From: Pseudomonas sp. LBUM920
Lineage (GTDB): Bacteria; Pseudomonadota; Gammaproteobacteria; Pseudomonadales; Pseudomonadaceae
Direction of reading: 5' to 3'
Assembly: GCF_003852315.1 (NCBI RefSeq)
Contig: NZ_CP027762.1
Location: 3,081,501-3,145,500, forward strand
Length of the DNA: 64,000 nt
Part shown: one piece after another, positions 9,629 through 18,229 of the stretch
Numbering within the stretch: the first letter of the stretch is position 1
How the letters are laid out: every line of letters starts with the position of its first letter
The notes under the pieces: model-generated
What the model saw: only the letters and a program-made list of their open reading frames with translations
What the model was told of the DNA's origin: nothing
Database searches by the model: none
Position numbers and translations under genes: made by a program

Positions 9629-10579
9629 TCAGTCGTTTACCGTGTCTCCACGGTAGGGATGGCGGCGGGTGGCGTACTTGAAGGACGCGACGAAGTGCTT
9701 TTCCAGTAAGTACTGCCGGTCTGTGTACCAGCCCGCGTCCAGCAGTTGGCGGTGCACTTTTGGCAGGCGCCAGCACGGCACCGCGGGATAAAAGTGATGC
9801 TCCAGGTGAAAGTTCGCGCCGGCGTGCAGCCAGGTGCACAGCCGCGAGGTGCGCGAGCGCGCTGGCGGTGCTTCATCGCCTTCGCTGAACGCATGTTCCT
9901 GATAGGCATTGAAGGCCGAGACCAGGAACGCCACCGCAAGGCTCGCGCAAAACCCCAGCAGCAACCCATCGATCTGCCACAGCGCCACGGCGTACACGCA
10001 CAACCAGCCCACCTGGCAGGCGATGTTGCAGCGCGCCAGCCGTTGCACCTGCGCCGCGCTCAAGGGCAGCGGCGAAGGGCTGCTCAGTGGGCCGAACGCC
10101 AGGCGCACGGTGGCTTGCAGGTAGTTCGAGGTTGCGAGCAAACGCGACAGCGCGATGCGGCTTGCCAGCGTGCGATAGCGCGAGAAGTGCCGGTAGTCCG
10201 GGTCTTTGGCGCTGTTGCTGTAGCGATGATGTTGCCAATGGTCGACGAAGTAACCGGTCACGCAGAACCCCGGCAGCAGCGAACTGGTAAGAATGCCCAG
10301 GTAGCAGCTGTGCATCGGGTTACCGCTCAGGTTGAAGTGGAAGCCTTCATGCCCAAGGATCGCTTGCAGAAACAATCCGTACCCGGCCACGACCAGCAAG
10401 GGCGAACACAGCAGCACCCACACGGTGGGCGCCGTGTTAGCCACCCACACAAACAGGGCAAGGGGCAGCAGGTACAGGCACACGGCGTAAGCGATGATCA
10501 GCAGCGACTCGCCCGTGCGCGCCTTGAACAAGGCGCGGTCGAGACGGACCTGGGGCTTGGGGTGCAGTTGTCTGGCCAT
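9629..10579 (-). CDS. Membrane fatty acid desaturase/hydroxylase family protein
   Basis: A 316-aa integral membrane diiron protein. The three histidine clusters of the family are present: HEGFH (residues 77-81), HWQHH (114-118) and HLEHH (258-262), with an additional QEH near 227-229. Hydrophobic segments at about 27-70, 92-112 and 185-225 would place the His boxes on the cytoplasmic face. These enzymes desaturate or hydroxylate acyl chains bound to CoA, ACP or lipid using O2. In this operon it likely introduces a double bond or hydroxyl in the acyl precursor or the finished chain. It starts 10 nt after the SDR gene. The exact substrate and position of attack cannot be inferred. Confidence 0.85.
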   Translation of the reverse strand: MARQLHPKPQVRLDRALFKARTGESLLIIAYAVCLYLLPLALFVWVANTAPTVWVLLCSPLLVVAGYGLFLQAILGHEGFHFNLSGNPMHSCYLGILTSSLLPGFCVTGYFVDHWQHHRYSNSAKDPDYRHFSRYRTLASRIALSRLLATSNYLQATVRLAFGPLSSPSPLPLSAAQVQRLARCNIACQVGWLCVYAVALWQIDGLLLGFCASLAVAFLVSAFNAYQEHAFSEGDEAPPARSRTSRLCTWLHAGANFHLEHHFYPAVPCWRLPKVHRQLLDAGWYTDRQYLLEKHFVASFKYATRRHPYRGDTVND

Positions 10580-10589
10580 TGGCGAGGCG

Positions 10590-11417
10590 TTACTCGATCA
10601 GTTCAGGTTTGAGCGCCAGGTGCCCGCCACGTGTGAGCGTGCGCAGGCGCAAGGCGATAAAGGCGTCGACCACACTTGGCGCGATGCGCGCGGTGTACAT
10701 GGCCAGCGTGCCCATGAAGGTCAGCCCGCGATTGCGCAAGCCGTGTGTGCGGCAGGCGCGCACCAGGCCGTCAGAGGCTGCATCGAGTTTTTCTTCCAGA
10801 GACAGCAGCGTCTTGTCACCGCGCTTGAAGGTCACCAGGCGCTTGACCGACAGCCCCACCCGCTGGGCCGGCAAGTGGATCGCCGTATCGATGAACCCCG
10901 GGTACACCGTGACCACGTCCAGCTGCCCGCGATACTGCATGCGCAGCACGTCCGAATAGGCGCTCAGCGCGCGTTTGCTGGCGGCGTACGCGGCCACATA
11001 AGGCGCATTCACCAGGGCGAAGAGGGAGGATACGTTGACCACTTTGCCGCGTTTGCGCAGCAGCCCCGGCAAGAACCCGGCCACCAATTGCCATGGTGCA
11101 AACAGGTTTACATCCACTGCGCGGATGACTTCGTCGGTGACGCCGGTTTCACCGCGTTCCAGGGTCAGCGTGCCGGCATTATTGACCAGGATGTCGATGT
11201 CGCCGAAATCGGTTGAGATAGCGCCGATCACCGACGCCAGCGCGCTGCGGTCGCACAGGTCGACCTGATAAAACCCGTCCAGCAGTTCCGGTTCCTGCGG
11301 CGCCAGAATGTCCAGGCCAATCACCGTGGCGCCTTGTTGCTTGAGTTTGCGGGCGGCGGCATGGCCCAGGCCACGCGCGCAGCCGCTGATGACGATGATT
11401 TTTCCGAGCAGGTTCAT
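10590..11417 (-). CDS. Short-chain dehydrogenase/reductase (SDR)
   Basis: A 275-aa classical SDR. The cofactor loop is GCARGLG (residues 12-18), with Asp35 after beta-2 (GLD) suggesting NAD(H) preference; NNAG is at about 80-83, the catalytic Ser lies in VNVSSLFAL, and the Tyr-Lys pair is in YAASK (about 151-155). The C-terminal 60 residues are longer than in minimal SDRs and contain a hydrophobic stretch, as in some membrane-associated lipid SDRs. Its ATG overlaps the stop of the ACAD gene (ATGA), and the desaturase follows after 10 nt. It probably interconverts a keto and hydroxyl group on the pathway intermediate; substrate unknown. Confidence 0.88.
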   Translation of the reverse strand: MNLLGKIIVISGCARGLGHAAARKLKQQGATVIGLDILAPQEPELLDGFYQVDLCDRSALASVIGAISTDFGDIDILVNNAGTLTLERGETGVTDEVIRAVDVNLFAPWQLVAGFLPGLLRKRGKVVNVSSLFALVNAPYVAAYAASKRALSAYSDVLRMQYRGQLDVVTVYPGFIDTAIHLPAQRVGLSVKRLVTFKRGDKTLLSLEEKLDAASDGLVRACRTHGLRNRGLTFMGTLAMYTARIAPSVVDAFIALRLRTLTRGGHLALKPELIE

Positions 11418-12556
11418 GGGTGCGCTCCGGCGATGCTGAAGGTTGAGTGGGACAAATAGGTGTCGAGGTTGCTCGCCATCGAGATCTTCGCCGGCGGGTG
11501 AAATTGCAGGCCGCGGCAGGCCATCAACCCGTTCGAACTCTGGTTGCTGGTGATAAATGCCATGCCGCCGAGCATCGCGTGGGCCTGGTCCGACAGCTCG
11601 GTCAGCAGCTGCTCGATGCCATAACGCACCAGCAGCAGACGGGCCAGCACGTTCGGCAGGTCCTGGGGATTGCGCTCGATATCCAGCGCCGCGCCTTCCA
11701 GCGCGCTGATTGCCAATTGCAGGTTGGCCGCCAGGTCCACGCGGTGATGCGCGGTCCAGCGGCCTGCGTCGGTCACCGTCTCGATCAGGCCGGCGCAGGC
11801 ACCCACGTAGGACGCGCAGATCAACAGTTCGAACCAGATAAAACCGACGGTTTGCACGTCGCCCAACAGGTGCTTGTAGCCGGCGGAAAACAGCATGCGT
11901 TCGGGCACCAGCACGTCATTGAGGCGTACCTCGATGCTTTCGGCAGCGGCCAGCGCGTTGTTCTGCCAGAACGGCGCGCGGCTGATGCCTGGCGCGTTGG
12001 CGGGAATCAACGCCACCATCAGCTCTTCGCCCTGTGGGGTCTGGCGGGTATAGCTGGCGGTGAGCAGGTCCATCGACCGGCCGAGGCAGCAGGGTTTTTT
12101 GCTGCCACTGAGCAACACACCCTCGGGGGTGTGCACGGCCTGCATGTTCGAGTCGAGGATGCCCGCGCCCGAGTTGCCCTCGGCAAACCCCGAGGACAGC
12201 AACAAACGATTCTGTGCAACGGCCGCCAGCAACAGACCTTCGGCGCCGCCCCCGTTTTGGGTGAGTGCCAACAGACTCGCCACCGAAAACTGGTGCATGG
12301 TGCTGGCCACCGCCAGCGAGGGCGACCGCGCGCCCAGGGCGATCTGCACATGCACGGCATCGAGGATGCCTGCACTCAGCCCACCGGCGGCGCGGTTGAC
12401 CAGCAGCCCGACCGGACCGTGTTGTTTGAACAGGGCGATGACGCTGCTCTCGGGGGCTTCGCGTTCGGCGAGGGCGAGGGCGGCCAGGCGCGCGTCAAAC
12501 TCCGGGGCGTAGCGGTCAAGCAAGGCGCGCGAGCGGTTTAACAATGACAGTGACAT
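11414..12556 (-). CDS. Acyl-CoA dehydrogenase-like flavoprotein
   Basis: A 380-aa protein with the acyl-CoA dehydrogenase fold: helical N-terminus, a beta domain around residues 115-215 (FAEGNSGAGILDSN then LLSGSKKPCCLG, matching the usual G-x-K-x-W/F region), and a C-terminal helical domain with a late LGGMAFITS motif. I could not place the catalytic glutamate, so it may be a divergent oxidase, dehydratase or non-CoA enzyme. Members of this family introduce alpha-beta or distal unsaturation on carrier-bound acyl chains in tambjamine and related pathways (for example TamP). It is translationally coupled to the SDR gene (ATGA) and begins 3 nt after the SRPBCC gene. Confidence 0.75.
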   Translation of the reverse strand: MSLSLLNRSRALLDRYAPEFDARLAALALAEREAPESSVIALFKQHGPVGLLVNRAAGGLSAGILDAVHVQIALGARSPSLAVASTMHQFSVASLLALTQNGGGAEGLLLAAVAQNRLLLSSGFAEGNSGAGILDSNMQAVHTPEGVLLSGSKKPCCLGRSMDLLTASYTRQTPQGEELMVALIPANAPGISRAPFWQNNALAAAESIEVRLNDVLVPERMLFSAGYKHLLGDVQTVGFIWFELLICASYVGACAGLIETVTDAGRWTAHHRVDLAANLQLAISALEGAALDIERNPQDLPNVLARLLLVRYGIEQLLTELSDQAHAMLGGMAFITSNQSSNGLMACRGLQFHPPAKISMASNLDTYLSHSTFSIAGAHP

Positions 12557-12559
12557 GGC

Positions 12560-13003
12560 TCAGGCCTTCAGGTAGCTCGCCGGGAACAGGCCGGTGATGA
12601 TCGAGTGGATGTTTTCGCGAATGGCCTTCTGCGCGACCGGGTCGAGCATGTCGGCGAGCATCGGCAGGCCCAGGTCAAAGCGCGAGGTGAAGGTGATAAT
12701 TGCGTCCTTGCCATCGGGCAGGACTTGCCAGGTGCCCGAGAAGTGATCGACATCGCCGGCCATTTGCTCGAAGTGGATCTGGCGGGTCTGAGCGTTGAAC
12801 GTGTCGCGCTCCTGCCACTTGAGAATGCCGCTGTGAAAGTTGACCTCCCAGGAGGTGAACGACACGTCGTCGCTGACCTTGTTGATGGTGATATTGCGCA
12901 CCGAGTCGCACAGCTCGACGTAGTGGCTGAAGTCGCTGATCACGGCGAAGACTTCATCAGCGCAGGCATGGGGGATATGTGCCTGGACATTGACTTCCTG
13001 CAT
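12560..13003 (-). CDS. SRPBCC (START/polyketide-cyclase-like) protein
   Basis: A 147-aa protein of the SRPBCC superfamily. It shows the typical order: beta-1, a short helix pair (ADEVFAVISDFSHYVEL), a seven-strand sheet with W residues in the middle (SWEVNFHSGILKWQERD), and a long C-terminal helix (LDPVAQKAIRENIHSIITGL). Such proteins hold hydrophobic ligands; some are aromatase/cyclases, others lipid or quinone carriers (COQ10-like). In this cluster a cyclase or carrier role for the lipid intermediate is plausible, but the sequence does not decide. It lies 16 nt after the aminotransferase gene and 3 nt before the ACAD gene. Confidence 0.8.
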   Translation of the reverse strand: MQEVNVQAHIPHACADEVFAVISDFSHYVELCDSVRNITINKVSDDVSFTSWEVNFHSGILKWQERDTFNAQTRQIHFEQMAGDVDHFSGTWQVLPDGKDAIITFTSRFDLGLPMLADMLDPVAQKAIRENIHSIITGLFPASYLKA

Positions 13004-13019
13004 GGGGTAACTCCAAAGA

Positions 13020-14285
13020 TCAAAGGGGTGAGACAGAGGTGGTGAGCGCCTGGGCGAATCCCTCGATCAACCAGTTGCAGTCCTGGGCGGTGAGCAGCGG
13101 CGACGGTGTAAGCCGCACGACGCGGTGGTCATTGAGCGAGTGGCACACGATGATGTGCTGCTCGATCAGGGCCATGACCATGTTCGCGGCGATCGAGGCG
13201 TCGCTGAACTCAAAGCCCAGCAGCAAGCCGGCACTGCGCAACGTGACGTGCTCGGCCAGGCCCATGCGCTGCAACAGCGCGCTGAAACGTGCGTGCAGGT
13301 CCTGGCCCATCAGCCGCGCCCGCGCCACCAGGTCCTCTTGCACCATCACCTGCAGCGTGGCCTGCACGGCCGCCATGGCCAGCGGGTTGGCGCCAAAGGT
13401 CGAGGTGTGCACCGTGGGGTTGCGGTTGAACGGCGCATAAATGGCCGCGCTGGCGACCATGGCGCTGACCGGCACGCAGCCGCCGGACAGGCTTTTGCCG
13501 ACCAGCATGATGTCGGGCACCACCTGTTCCCGATCGCACGCCCACCAATGGCCGGTGCGGCCCAGGCCGGACTGGATTTCGTCGATGATCAGCACGGCGC
13601 CGTACTGGTCACACAGCTCGCGTACCCGCGTCAGGTAACCCGGTGGCGGCAGGATCACGCCGGCTTCGGCCTGGATCGGCTCGAGAATCACGCAGGCTTT
13701 TTCCGGCGAGGCGAGCAGTTGCTGTTCCAGTGCGGCGCTGTCGCCGAACGGCACGAATGCGCTTTCACTGAGCAGGCCACTGAACGGTTCGCGGTAGCTT
13801 TCGCGGCCGGTGACGGCCAGTGCGCCGAGGGTCTTGCCGTGGAAACCGCCGAGCGTCGACAGCGTGCGACGGCAGCCGTTAAGCCGGGCGAGTTTCAGGC
13901 CGGCTTCGGTGGCTTCGGCGCCCGAGTTGCAAAAGAACACATAGTCCAGGTTACCCGGGCAGCGCGCTGCCAGCGCCTGCGCGGCCAACGCTTGTTGCGG
14001 GTTGAGCAACAGCTTGCTGGCCAGCGCGTTTTGCTGCAGTTGGCGGGTTACGGCCTCCACGACAACCGGATGGCCGTGGCCGAGGAAAAACACCCCATAG
14101 CCACCGGCATCCAGGTACTGGCGCCCTTGGCTGTCATAGATGTAGACGCCCCGGCTGGCGTGTTCGATCGGCAGGTTCATCAAGGACGCGAGGCGTGCAT
14201 AGCCCGAGTTCACATGCTGGCGAAAATACTGGTCAATCTGTTCGGCGTCGGCGGCGGGTTCCAGTTCTGTCAGGTGCGAGTTCAT
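13020..14285 (-). CDS. Class III PLP-dependent aminotransferase
   Basis: A 421-aa aminotransferase of the acetylornithine/omega-amino acid group. Key sites are GGYGVFFLGHGHP near residue 61, NSGAEATE (PLP phosphate binding, about 120-127), LIIDEIQSGLGRTG (Asp that pairs with the PLP pyridine nitrogen, about 235-248), and the PLP lysine in VGKSLSGG (about 267). STFGAN also matches the family. It overlaps the upstream thioester reductase gene by ATGA. This pairing repeats the two functions found fused in TamH and PigE, where an acyl thioester is reduced to an aldehyde and then transaminated to an amine, so an aldehyde acceptor is the most economical guess. The amino donor is unknown. Confidence 0.9.
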   Translation of the reverse strand: MNSHLTELEPAADAEQIDQYFRQHVNSGYARLASLMNLPIEHASRGVYIYDSQGRQYLDAGGYGVFFLGHGHPVVVEAVTRQLQQNALASKLLLNPQQALAAQALAARCPGNLDYVFFCNSGAEATEAGLKLARLNGCRRTLSTLGGFHGKTLGALAVTGRESYREPFSGLLSESAFVPFGDSAALEQQLLASPEKACVILEPIQAEAGVILPPPGYLTRVRELCDQYGAVLIIDEIQSGLGRTGHWWACDREQVVPDIMLVGKSLSGGCVPVSAMVASAAIYAPFNRNPTVHTSTFGANPLAMAAVQATLQVMVQEDLVARARLMGQDLHARFSALLQRMGLAEHVTLRSAGLLLGFEFSDASIAANMVMALIEQHIIVCHSLNDHRVVRLTPSPLLTAQDCNWLIEGFAQALTTSVSPL

Positions 14286-15346
14286 GCAACGGATGCCTCT
14301 GCAACAGGTGGGACCGGCTGTTTAAGCATCCGCGTCAAGGCACCGAGCTTGGGGGCCAGGTGATTGAGTGACAGCAGCAATTCGCGGCTGACGTCGCGCG
14401 CACTGAAGGCCGGCTCGCCGAGCAACTCGGGCAACGAAGTGGGCAGCGGCGTGCGCAGGCAGGCATAGCGGCACAGTTGGTTGGCGCGGCCCAGTGCGGC
14501 CTGGACGGCGCCGGTCAGTGCTGGCAGAAACACCGGGCGGATCAGGCGCTCATAGATGTCCGGCGCCATGCAGCGAGGCCGTGTGAAGGGTTGCGCCTGG
14601 GCTTGCATGGACTCGCACATCAGGTCCAGCAGGCCGGTGAGGTCCAACGCCTGCGGGCCGCTGGTGAGGAAGTAGTCCGCGCCGATCAAGCGCCGGTGCA
14701 AGGCGTTGGCAATCGCCTGCGCCGCCACGTCGCGGGCAATCAGGTCGATGTAGCCGGCAGGCGGGCAGGGCACGATGGGCAGCACGCCGGACATCATCAG
14801 CCCCATGGTCATGTGAAAACCCTGGAAGTTGGGCATGTGCCCGGTGTCGGAATTGCCGATGATGATTGACGGGCGAAAAATCGACACGTCGATGCCGGAA
14901 GAACGCACCAGCGTCTCGGCCTGGCGCTTGGCGACTTCGTACGGCGTCTCGGCCTGCACGCCTTCGTAGTAGTCGCACGGGTGGGTGAAAGCGGTGCTGA
15001 TGTGGTAGAGCGGCACCTTGGCTTGCTGCACAAAGCGCACGACGTTCTCGGTACCCAGGTAATTGACCGAAAAGATCTGGTCGATGTCGCCATCCATGCG
15101 GGTAATCGCTGCGGCGTGAATGACCCAGTCGACGCGCTGCAGCAGTGCTTCATAATCCTCGGCGGCCAGCCCCAGCCGGGGGCGGCAGATATCACCGCTG
15201 AGCACTTGCACCTGCGGGTGGCGGATGCGGCTTTTGCGCGCCAGGCAGATCAGGTTGAAGTCCTCTGCCAGGCAGTCGATCAGTGACTCGCCGAGTACGC
15301 CCGAGCCTCCTGTGAGAAGGACGGTTAATTTTTGCTGTTCTGACAT
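14282..15346 (-). CDS. NAD(P)-dependent thioester-reductase-like / epimerase family protein
   Basis: A 354-aa extended-SDR protein of the male-sterility/thioester-reductase group. It has a Rossmann motif TGGSGVLGE near residues 12-20, HAAAITRMDGD (about 76), NYLGTENV, a catalytic Ser/Thr in HISTAFTHP (about 118), YEVAK (Tyr-x3-Lys, about 134-138) and FRPSIIIG. The C-terminal 120 residues are helical. Family members reduce acyl-CoA or acyl-ACP to aldehydes, or act on sterol-like 3-hydroxy substrates. I chose ATG 15346 because the following residues (SEQQKLTVLLTGG) fit the family start and AGGA lies 10 nt upstream; a longer frame to 15409 exists. It is the first gene of the operon. Confidence 0.8.
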   Translation of the reverse strand: MSEQQKLTVLLTGGSGVLGESLIDCLAEDFNLICLARKSRIRHPQVQVLSGDICRPRLGLAAEDYEALLQRVDWVIHAAAITRMDGDIDQIFSVNYLGTENVVRFVQQAKVPLYHISTAFTHPCDYYEGVQAETPYEVAKRQAETLVRSSGIDVSIFRPSIIIGNSDTGHMPNFQGFHMTMGLMMSGVLPIVPCPPAGYIDLIARDVAAQAIANALHRRLIGADYFLTSGPQALDLTGLLDLMCESMQAQAQPFTRPRCMAPDIYERLIRPVFLPALTGAVQAALGRANQLCRYACLRTPLPTSLPELLGEPAFSARDVSRELLLSLNHLAPKLGALTRMLKQPVPPVAEASVA

Positions 15347-15528
15347 GTAGGACGCTTCCTGCGGACTCATCGAAAGAATTAACGGTGCGTTCCGCCGAAT
15401 CCCAGGCACACGTGCCCCTGGCGAACACTCTTGTATTCACTTTCGGTGGCGCTGACGTGCTTTGGGGGAAGGCAGTCAGCGCTTAACGTTTTCGCGAATA
15501 AGATGCGATGGATATTGGCCTTTTGATA
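15347..15528 (-). promoter_or_regulatory. Leader/promoter region of the biosynthetic operon
   Basis: This 182-bp gap between the AraC regulator and the first enzyme gene is the only sizeable gap upstream of the ten co-directional genes, so the operon promoter should lie here. I could not recognise convincing -35/-10 boxes or an operator with certainty. Confidence 0.35.
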
Positions 15529-16257
15529 TCACCGCGTCTTGAACGAAACGCTTGTCTTGCGCAAAACCTTGGCCGCCGTGCGCGGGGTCATGCCGATCAT
15601 GCGGCGCATCATGCGCGCCAGGTGCGCCTGGTCGGAGAACCCGCCATCGGCGGCCGCGTCCGACAAGCTGGCGCCGCCGGCCAGGGATTTGGAGGCGCGC
15701 TCAAGTTTGTTCCAGATGATCCACTGGGACAGGGAAACGCCCATCTGATGCGTCGCCACACACCGCAGGCGCGGGCTGGACAGGCCGACCGCATTGGCGG
15801 CGCGGCTGACGGAACCGGGACCGTCGCGGTCCAGGCGCAGGATGTTCAAGGCTTTATAGAGGCGTTGGTCGATGGGCGGCGTAATCGCCAGCAAACGCGC
15901 GAGCGCGTCGACAAACTGGGGCAGGGACGTGGTACGGCGAAAGCACTCCAGCAGTTCGTCACTGGCCAGGGCGATGCCGTTGTCTTGCAGCAATGCGTTG
16001 AGTGCACGGCCCAGTGGTGTGTCCGGATTGACGTACACAAACGCCACCGGATGACTGTCGGCCACGGCGCGGTGTTCGACGTTGGGGCCGATGATCACCC
16101 CGGCCGCGCGGATCAACTGGCCGGGCAGTTCCAGGGTGACCGGTTGGTGCACGCCGATGCACAGCTGGATGGCGACATGGGAATGGGCAGAGTTCTGATC
16201 CGCGCGACCGATGTAACCGGCCCATGAATCGCCAAAAGTAACGCTGCCGTCCCACAT
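15529..16257 (-). CDS. AraC-family transcriptional regulator, likely controls the biosynthetic operon
   Basis: A 242-aa protein with an N-terminal ligand/dimer domain (cupin-like, about residues 1-130) and a C-terminal double helix-turn-helix. The second HTH region contains LSDAAADGGFSDQAHLARMMRRMIGMTPR, which matches the AraC signature (A-x-x-x-G-F-x-D-x-x-H-x-x-R-x-F-R-x-x-x-G-x-T-P). The ATG at 16257 has AGGAA 8 nt upstream; longer in-frame starts lack a site. It lies directly upstream of, and in the same direction as, the thioester reductase operon, 182 bp away, which makes it the probable cluster-specific activator. Its inducer is unknown. Confidence 0.85.
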   Translation of the reverse strand: MWDGSVTFGDSWAGYIGRADQNSAHSHVAIQLCIGVHQPVTLELPGQLIRAAGVIIGPNVEHRAVADSHPVAFVYVNPDTPLGRALNALLQDNGIALASDELLECFRRTTSLPQFVDALARLLAITPPIDQRLYKALNILRLDRDGPGSVSRAANAVGLSSPRLRCVATHQMGVSLSQWIIWNKLERASKSLAGGASLSDAAADGGFSDQAHLARMMRRMIGMTPRTAAKVLRKTSVSFKTR

Positions 16258-16339
16258 GTAAGGTCTTCCTGACTCGGAGGGTGAGTTTTCCGTGTGCAGG
16301 GTAGGCCTGCACAGGTCTTGATTCAAGCACCGGGCGCGC

Positions 16340-16465
16340 AGTCAGCGAACGCATGCCGGCCAGTTTGATGCAGGTTTCGTCGTATTCGCAGGCAGGGTCG
16401 GAGTGCGCCACGATCCCGCACCCTGCAAACAGGGCGCTGCGCAGGCCGACGATGCCGTTACTGAG
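16340..16465 (-). pseudogene. Relic of the C-terminus of a chorismate-using enzyme
   Basis: One minus-strand frame encodes GIVGLRSALFAGCGIVAHSD, continuing with PACEYDETCIKL. This resembles the last catalytic segment of isochorismate/salicylate/anthranilate synthases (I/A-L-R-S/C-A...F-A-G-A-G-I-V-x-x-S-D-P-x-x-E-x-x-E-T-x-x-K). About ten residues expected between LRSAL and FAGCGIV are missing, no start or upstream domain is present, and the frame runs on into the AraC gene antisense-free spacer. I therefore read it as a short decayed remnant between two AraC genes. Such enzymes often sit beside AraC regulators in siderophore clusters, which may explain its origin. Confidence 0.5.
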
Positions 16466-16651
16466 CCTGGTGTGCGTCGGCTGGTTGCACGTGGCCGCCA
16501 CCAGGGACACACAGCCGGACGTGGCGCATGCTTCGCTGTGGCGGTTTATCAAGCGGCCGAAGGTGCTGGCGCTGCTGGTGGCGTTGAACGTGTCGCGCTA
16601 GGGAAGGCGCGAAAGCGTTGCGGGTTGAAGCTGTGGGCTGAGTGTTGGTCG

Positions 16652-17497
16652 CTACCGAATGGCCTGCACCGAAAACCCGAACCGATGCTTGAACCGCATC
16701 GAAAACCTCGACAGCGACCGATACCCGCACGCGTCGGCAATCTGCGACACGCCCAGGTGTGTGGTCTGCAACAGCATCATCGCGTGGTGCATGCGGATGT
16801 CGGTCAGCAAGGTGCTGAAGTTGACGCCCTCATCCGCCAGCCGGCGGCGCAAGGTGGCCTCACTCACCGCCAATTCACGGCCGGCGAGCGCGGCGGTCCA
16901 GGCGTGCTCGGGGGCTTTGGTCAGCAGTTGCGTCAACCGTTCGGCCAGCCCGGCAGCCGCGGGGCGCGGGTAGACAATACCGCGCTCGTACAGGGCGAGC
17001 AGCAAGCCCAACGCGCGATGGCTTTGCTGCACGCCGCCGACCTGGGGCGAGTCGATCCCGCGCAGGCAGAATTGCAGCGAGTCGTTCAGGTGTTCATCCA
17101 GCGCGGCCAGCGCGCAACTGCCGACGGTCTGGGTGGCGGCGAGCACGTGCCCATAGCGCTGATGGAATTCGGTGATCAGTGCCGGGCTGAAGGTCAGCAA
17201 TAGCGCGGTATAAGGCGAGCCGTCGGTGGCCGGCGCCTTGCTGACATTGAGCTGGGTGTTCTTGGCCACGGCCATGAGGCTCGCGCTGTCGTCCAGTGCC
17301 CAACGACCGTGGGCATTCTCCATCAGCAGCGTGCCGGCAGTAACCAGCAGCAGCGTCGCTTCGAAAAAGCGAAAGTCGCGCGCATGGTGGCTGCGCGTCA
17401 GCTGAGGGCGGGCGACGCTGCAAACGCCTTGGGATGGCAGCCGTTCGCCCGATGGCAACAGCCATTGGGCGGGCAATGCAGTGAGCGGTTCAGTCAA
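16652..17497 (-). CDS. AraC-family transcriptional regulator
   Basis: A 281-aa regulator. The N-terminal part (to about residue 185) is an AraC_N-like sensor region, and the C-terminal 100 residues hold two helix-turn-helix motifs: LAVSEATLRRRLADEG and VSQIADACGYRSLSRFSMRFK with FGFS near the end, typical of AraC. The frame opens with a TTG at 17497, which lies inside the end of the PEBP gene (8-nt overlap); no better start with a clear ribosome-binding site was found, so the true start may differ. Translational coupling to the PEBP gene is likely. Target genes are unknown. Confidence 0.8.
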   Translation of the reverse strand: MTEPLTALPAQWLLPSGERLPSQGVCSVARPQLTRSHHARDFRFFEATLLLVTAGTLLMENAHGRWALDDSASLMAVAKNTQLNVSKAPATDGSPYTALLLTFSPALITEFHQRYGHVLAATQTVGSCALAALDEHLNDSLQFCLRGIDSPQVGGVQQSHRALGLLLALYERGIVYPRPAAAGLAERLTQLLTKAPEHAWTAALAGRELAVSEATLRRRLADEGVNFSTLLTDIRMHHAMMLLQTTHLGVSQIADACGYRSLSRFSMRFKHRFGFSVQAIR

Positions 17498-18128
17498 CGC
17501 GCAGCAGCTCTTTGGGGGCCAGGGTATAAGTGCCGGTCAGGCTGGCCTGGGCAAGGACATGGCCTTGCAGCGCAGCCAGCACAGCGGCGCCGTTCAGTGC
17601 ACCTTGTACCTCCAGACGCGCAACGTCCAGTGCGTACAGGGTAAAAATGTAGTGGTGCAGGCGTTCATCATTCCACGGTGGGCAAGGGCCGTCATAGCCA
17701 AAGTAATCGCCGGCCATTTGTGGGTCGGCGGCGAACCACACGCTGTAGTCATTCAAGCCATGGCGCAGGCCGTCCGCGGCTTGCGGGCCGGTTTTACCCT
17801 TGGCCGTGACGCCGTCACTGTGGCTGCCGGCGCTGATTTGGCGGGTGTCGGCAGGAATGTCGAGCAGCAGCCAGCGATAAAAGTCCACGCGGGGCAAGTC
17901 CGCCGCCACGCGTTTGCCGGCCTGGTTGACGTCGTCGCCGACGCTGGGCACATCCGGGTCGTGGCACACCAGGACGAAGGATTGGGTACCCGCCGGCGCA
18001 TCCGTCCACGCCAGGTGCGGGTTGCGGTTGCTGGACAGCGCATAGTGGTGGATCGGCTCGGGAATGGCGAAGGCGTATTCGCCGGGGATGGCGGTGTTGT
18101 CAGCGAAGGCGTTGCTGCTCAGTTTCAT
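17490..18128 (-). CDS. YbhB/YbcL-type PEBP (Raf-kinase-inhibitor-like) protein
   Basis: A 212-aa phosphatidylethanolamine-binding-family protein. The central signature is visible as SFVLVCHDPDVP (residues about 48-59, the D-P-D-A/V-P motif of the ligand pocket), then FYRWLLLDIPADTRQ (normally H-W-x-x-x-N-I-P) and GYDGPCPPWNDERLHHYIFTLYALD (G-Y-x-G-P-x-P-P...H-x-Y-x-F-x-x-Y/L-A-L). Bacterial members are small soluble proteins of uncertain role. The ATG at 18128 begins MKLSSNAF; an extension upstream is unlikely because it lacks a site. The gene overlaps the AraC gene by 8 nt, so the two form an operon. Confidence 0.85.
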   Translation of the reverse strand: MKLSSNAFADNTAIPGEYAFAIPEPIHHYALSSNRNPHLAWTDAPAGTQSFVLVCHDPDVPSVGDDVNQAGKRVAADLPRVDFYRWLLLDIPADTRQISAGSHSDGVTAKGKTGPQAADGLRHGLNDYSVWFAADPQMAGDYFGYDGPCPPWNDERLHHYIFTLYALDVARLEVQGALNGAAVLAALQGHVLAQASLTGTYTLAPKELLRVD

Positions 18129-18229
18129 GTTCAAGTCTGCCTGGGAAAGGAGCACTCATTCTAGGCAGACAGCCAGGACCGCTTTTGACCCAGCCGATCA
18201 AATAGTCTGCCCAGGCGCTCAATGTGCGC

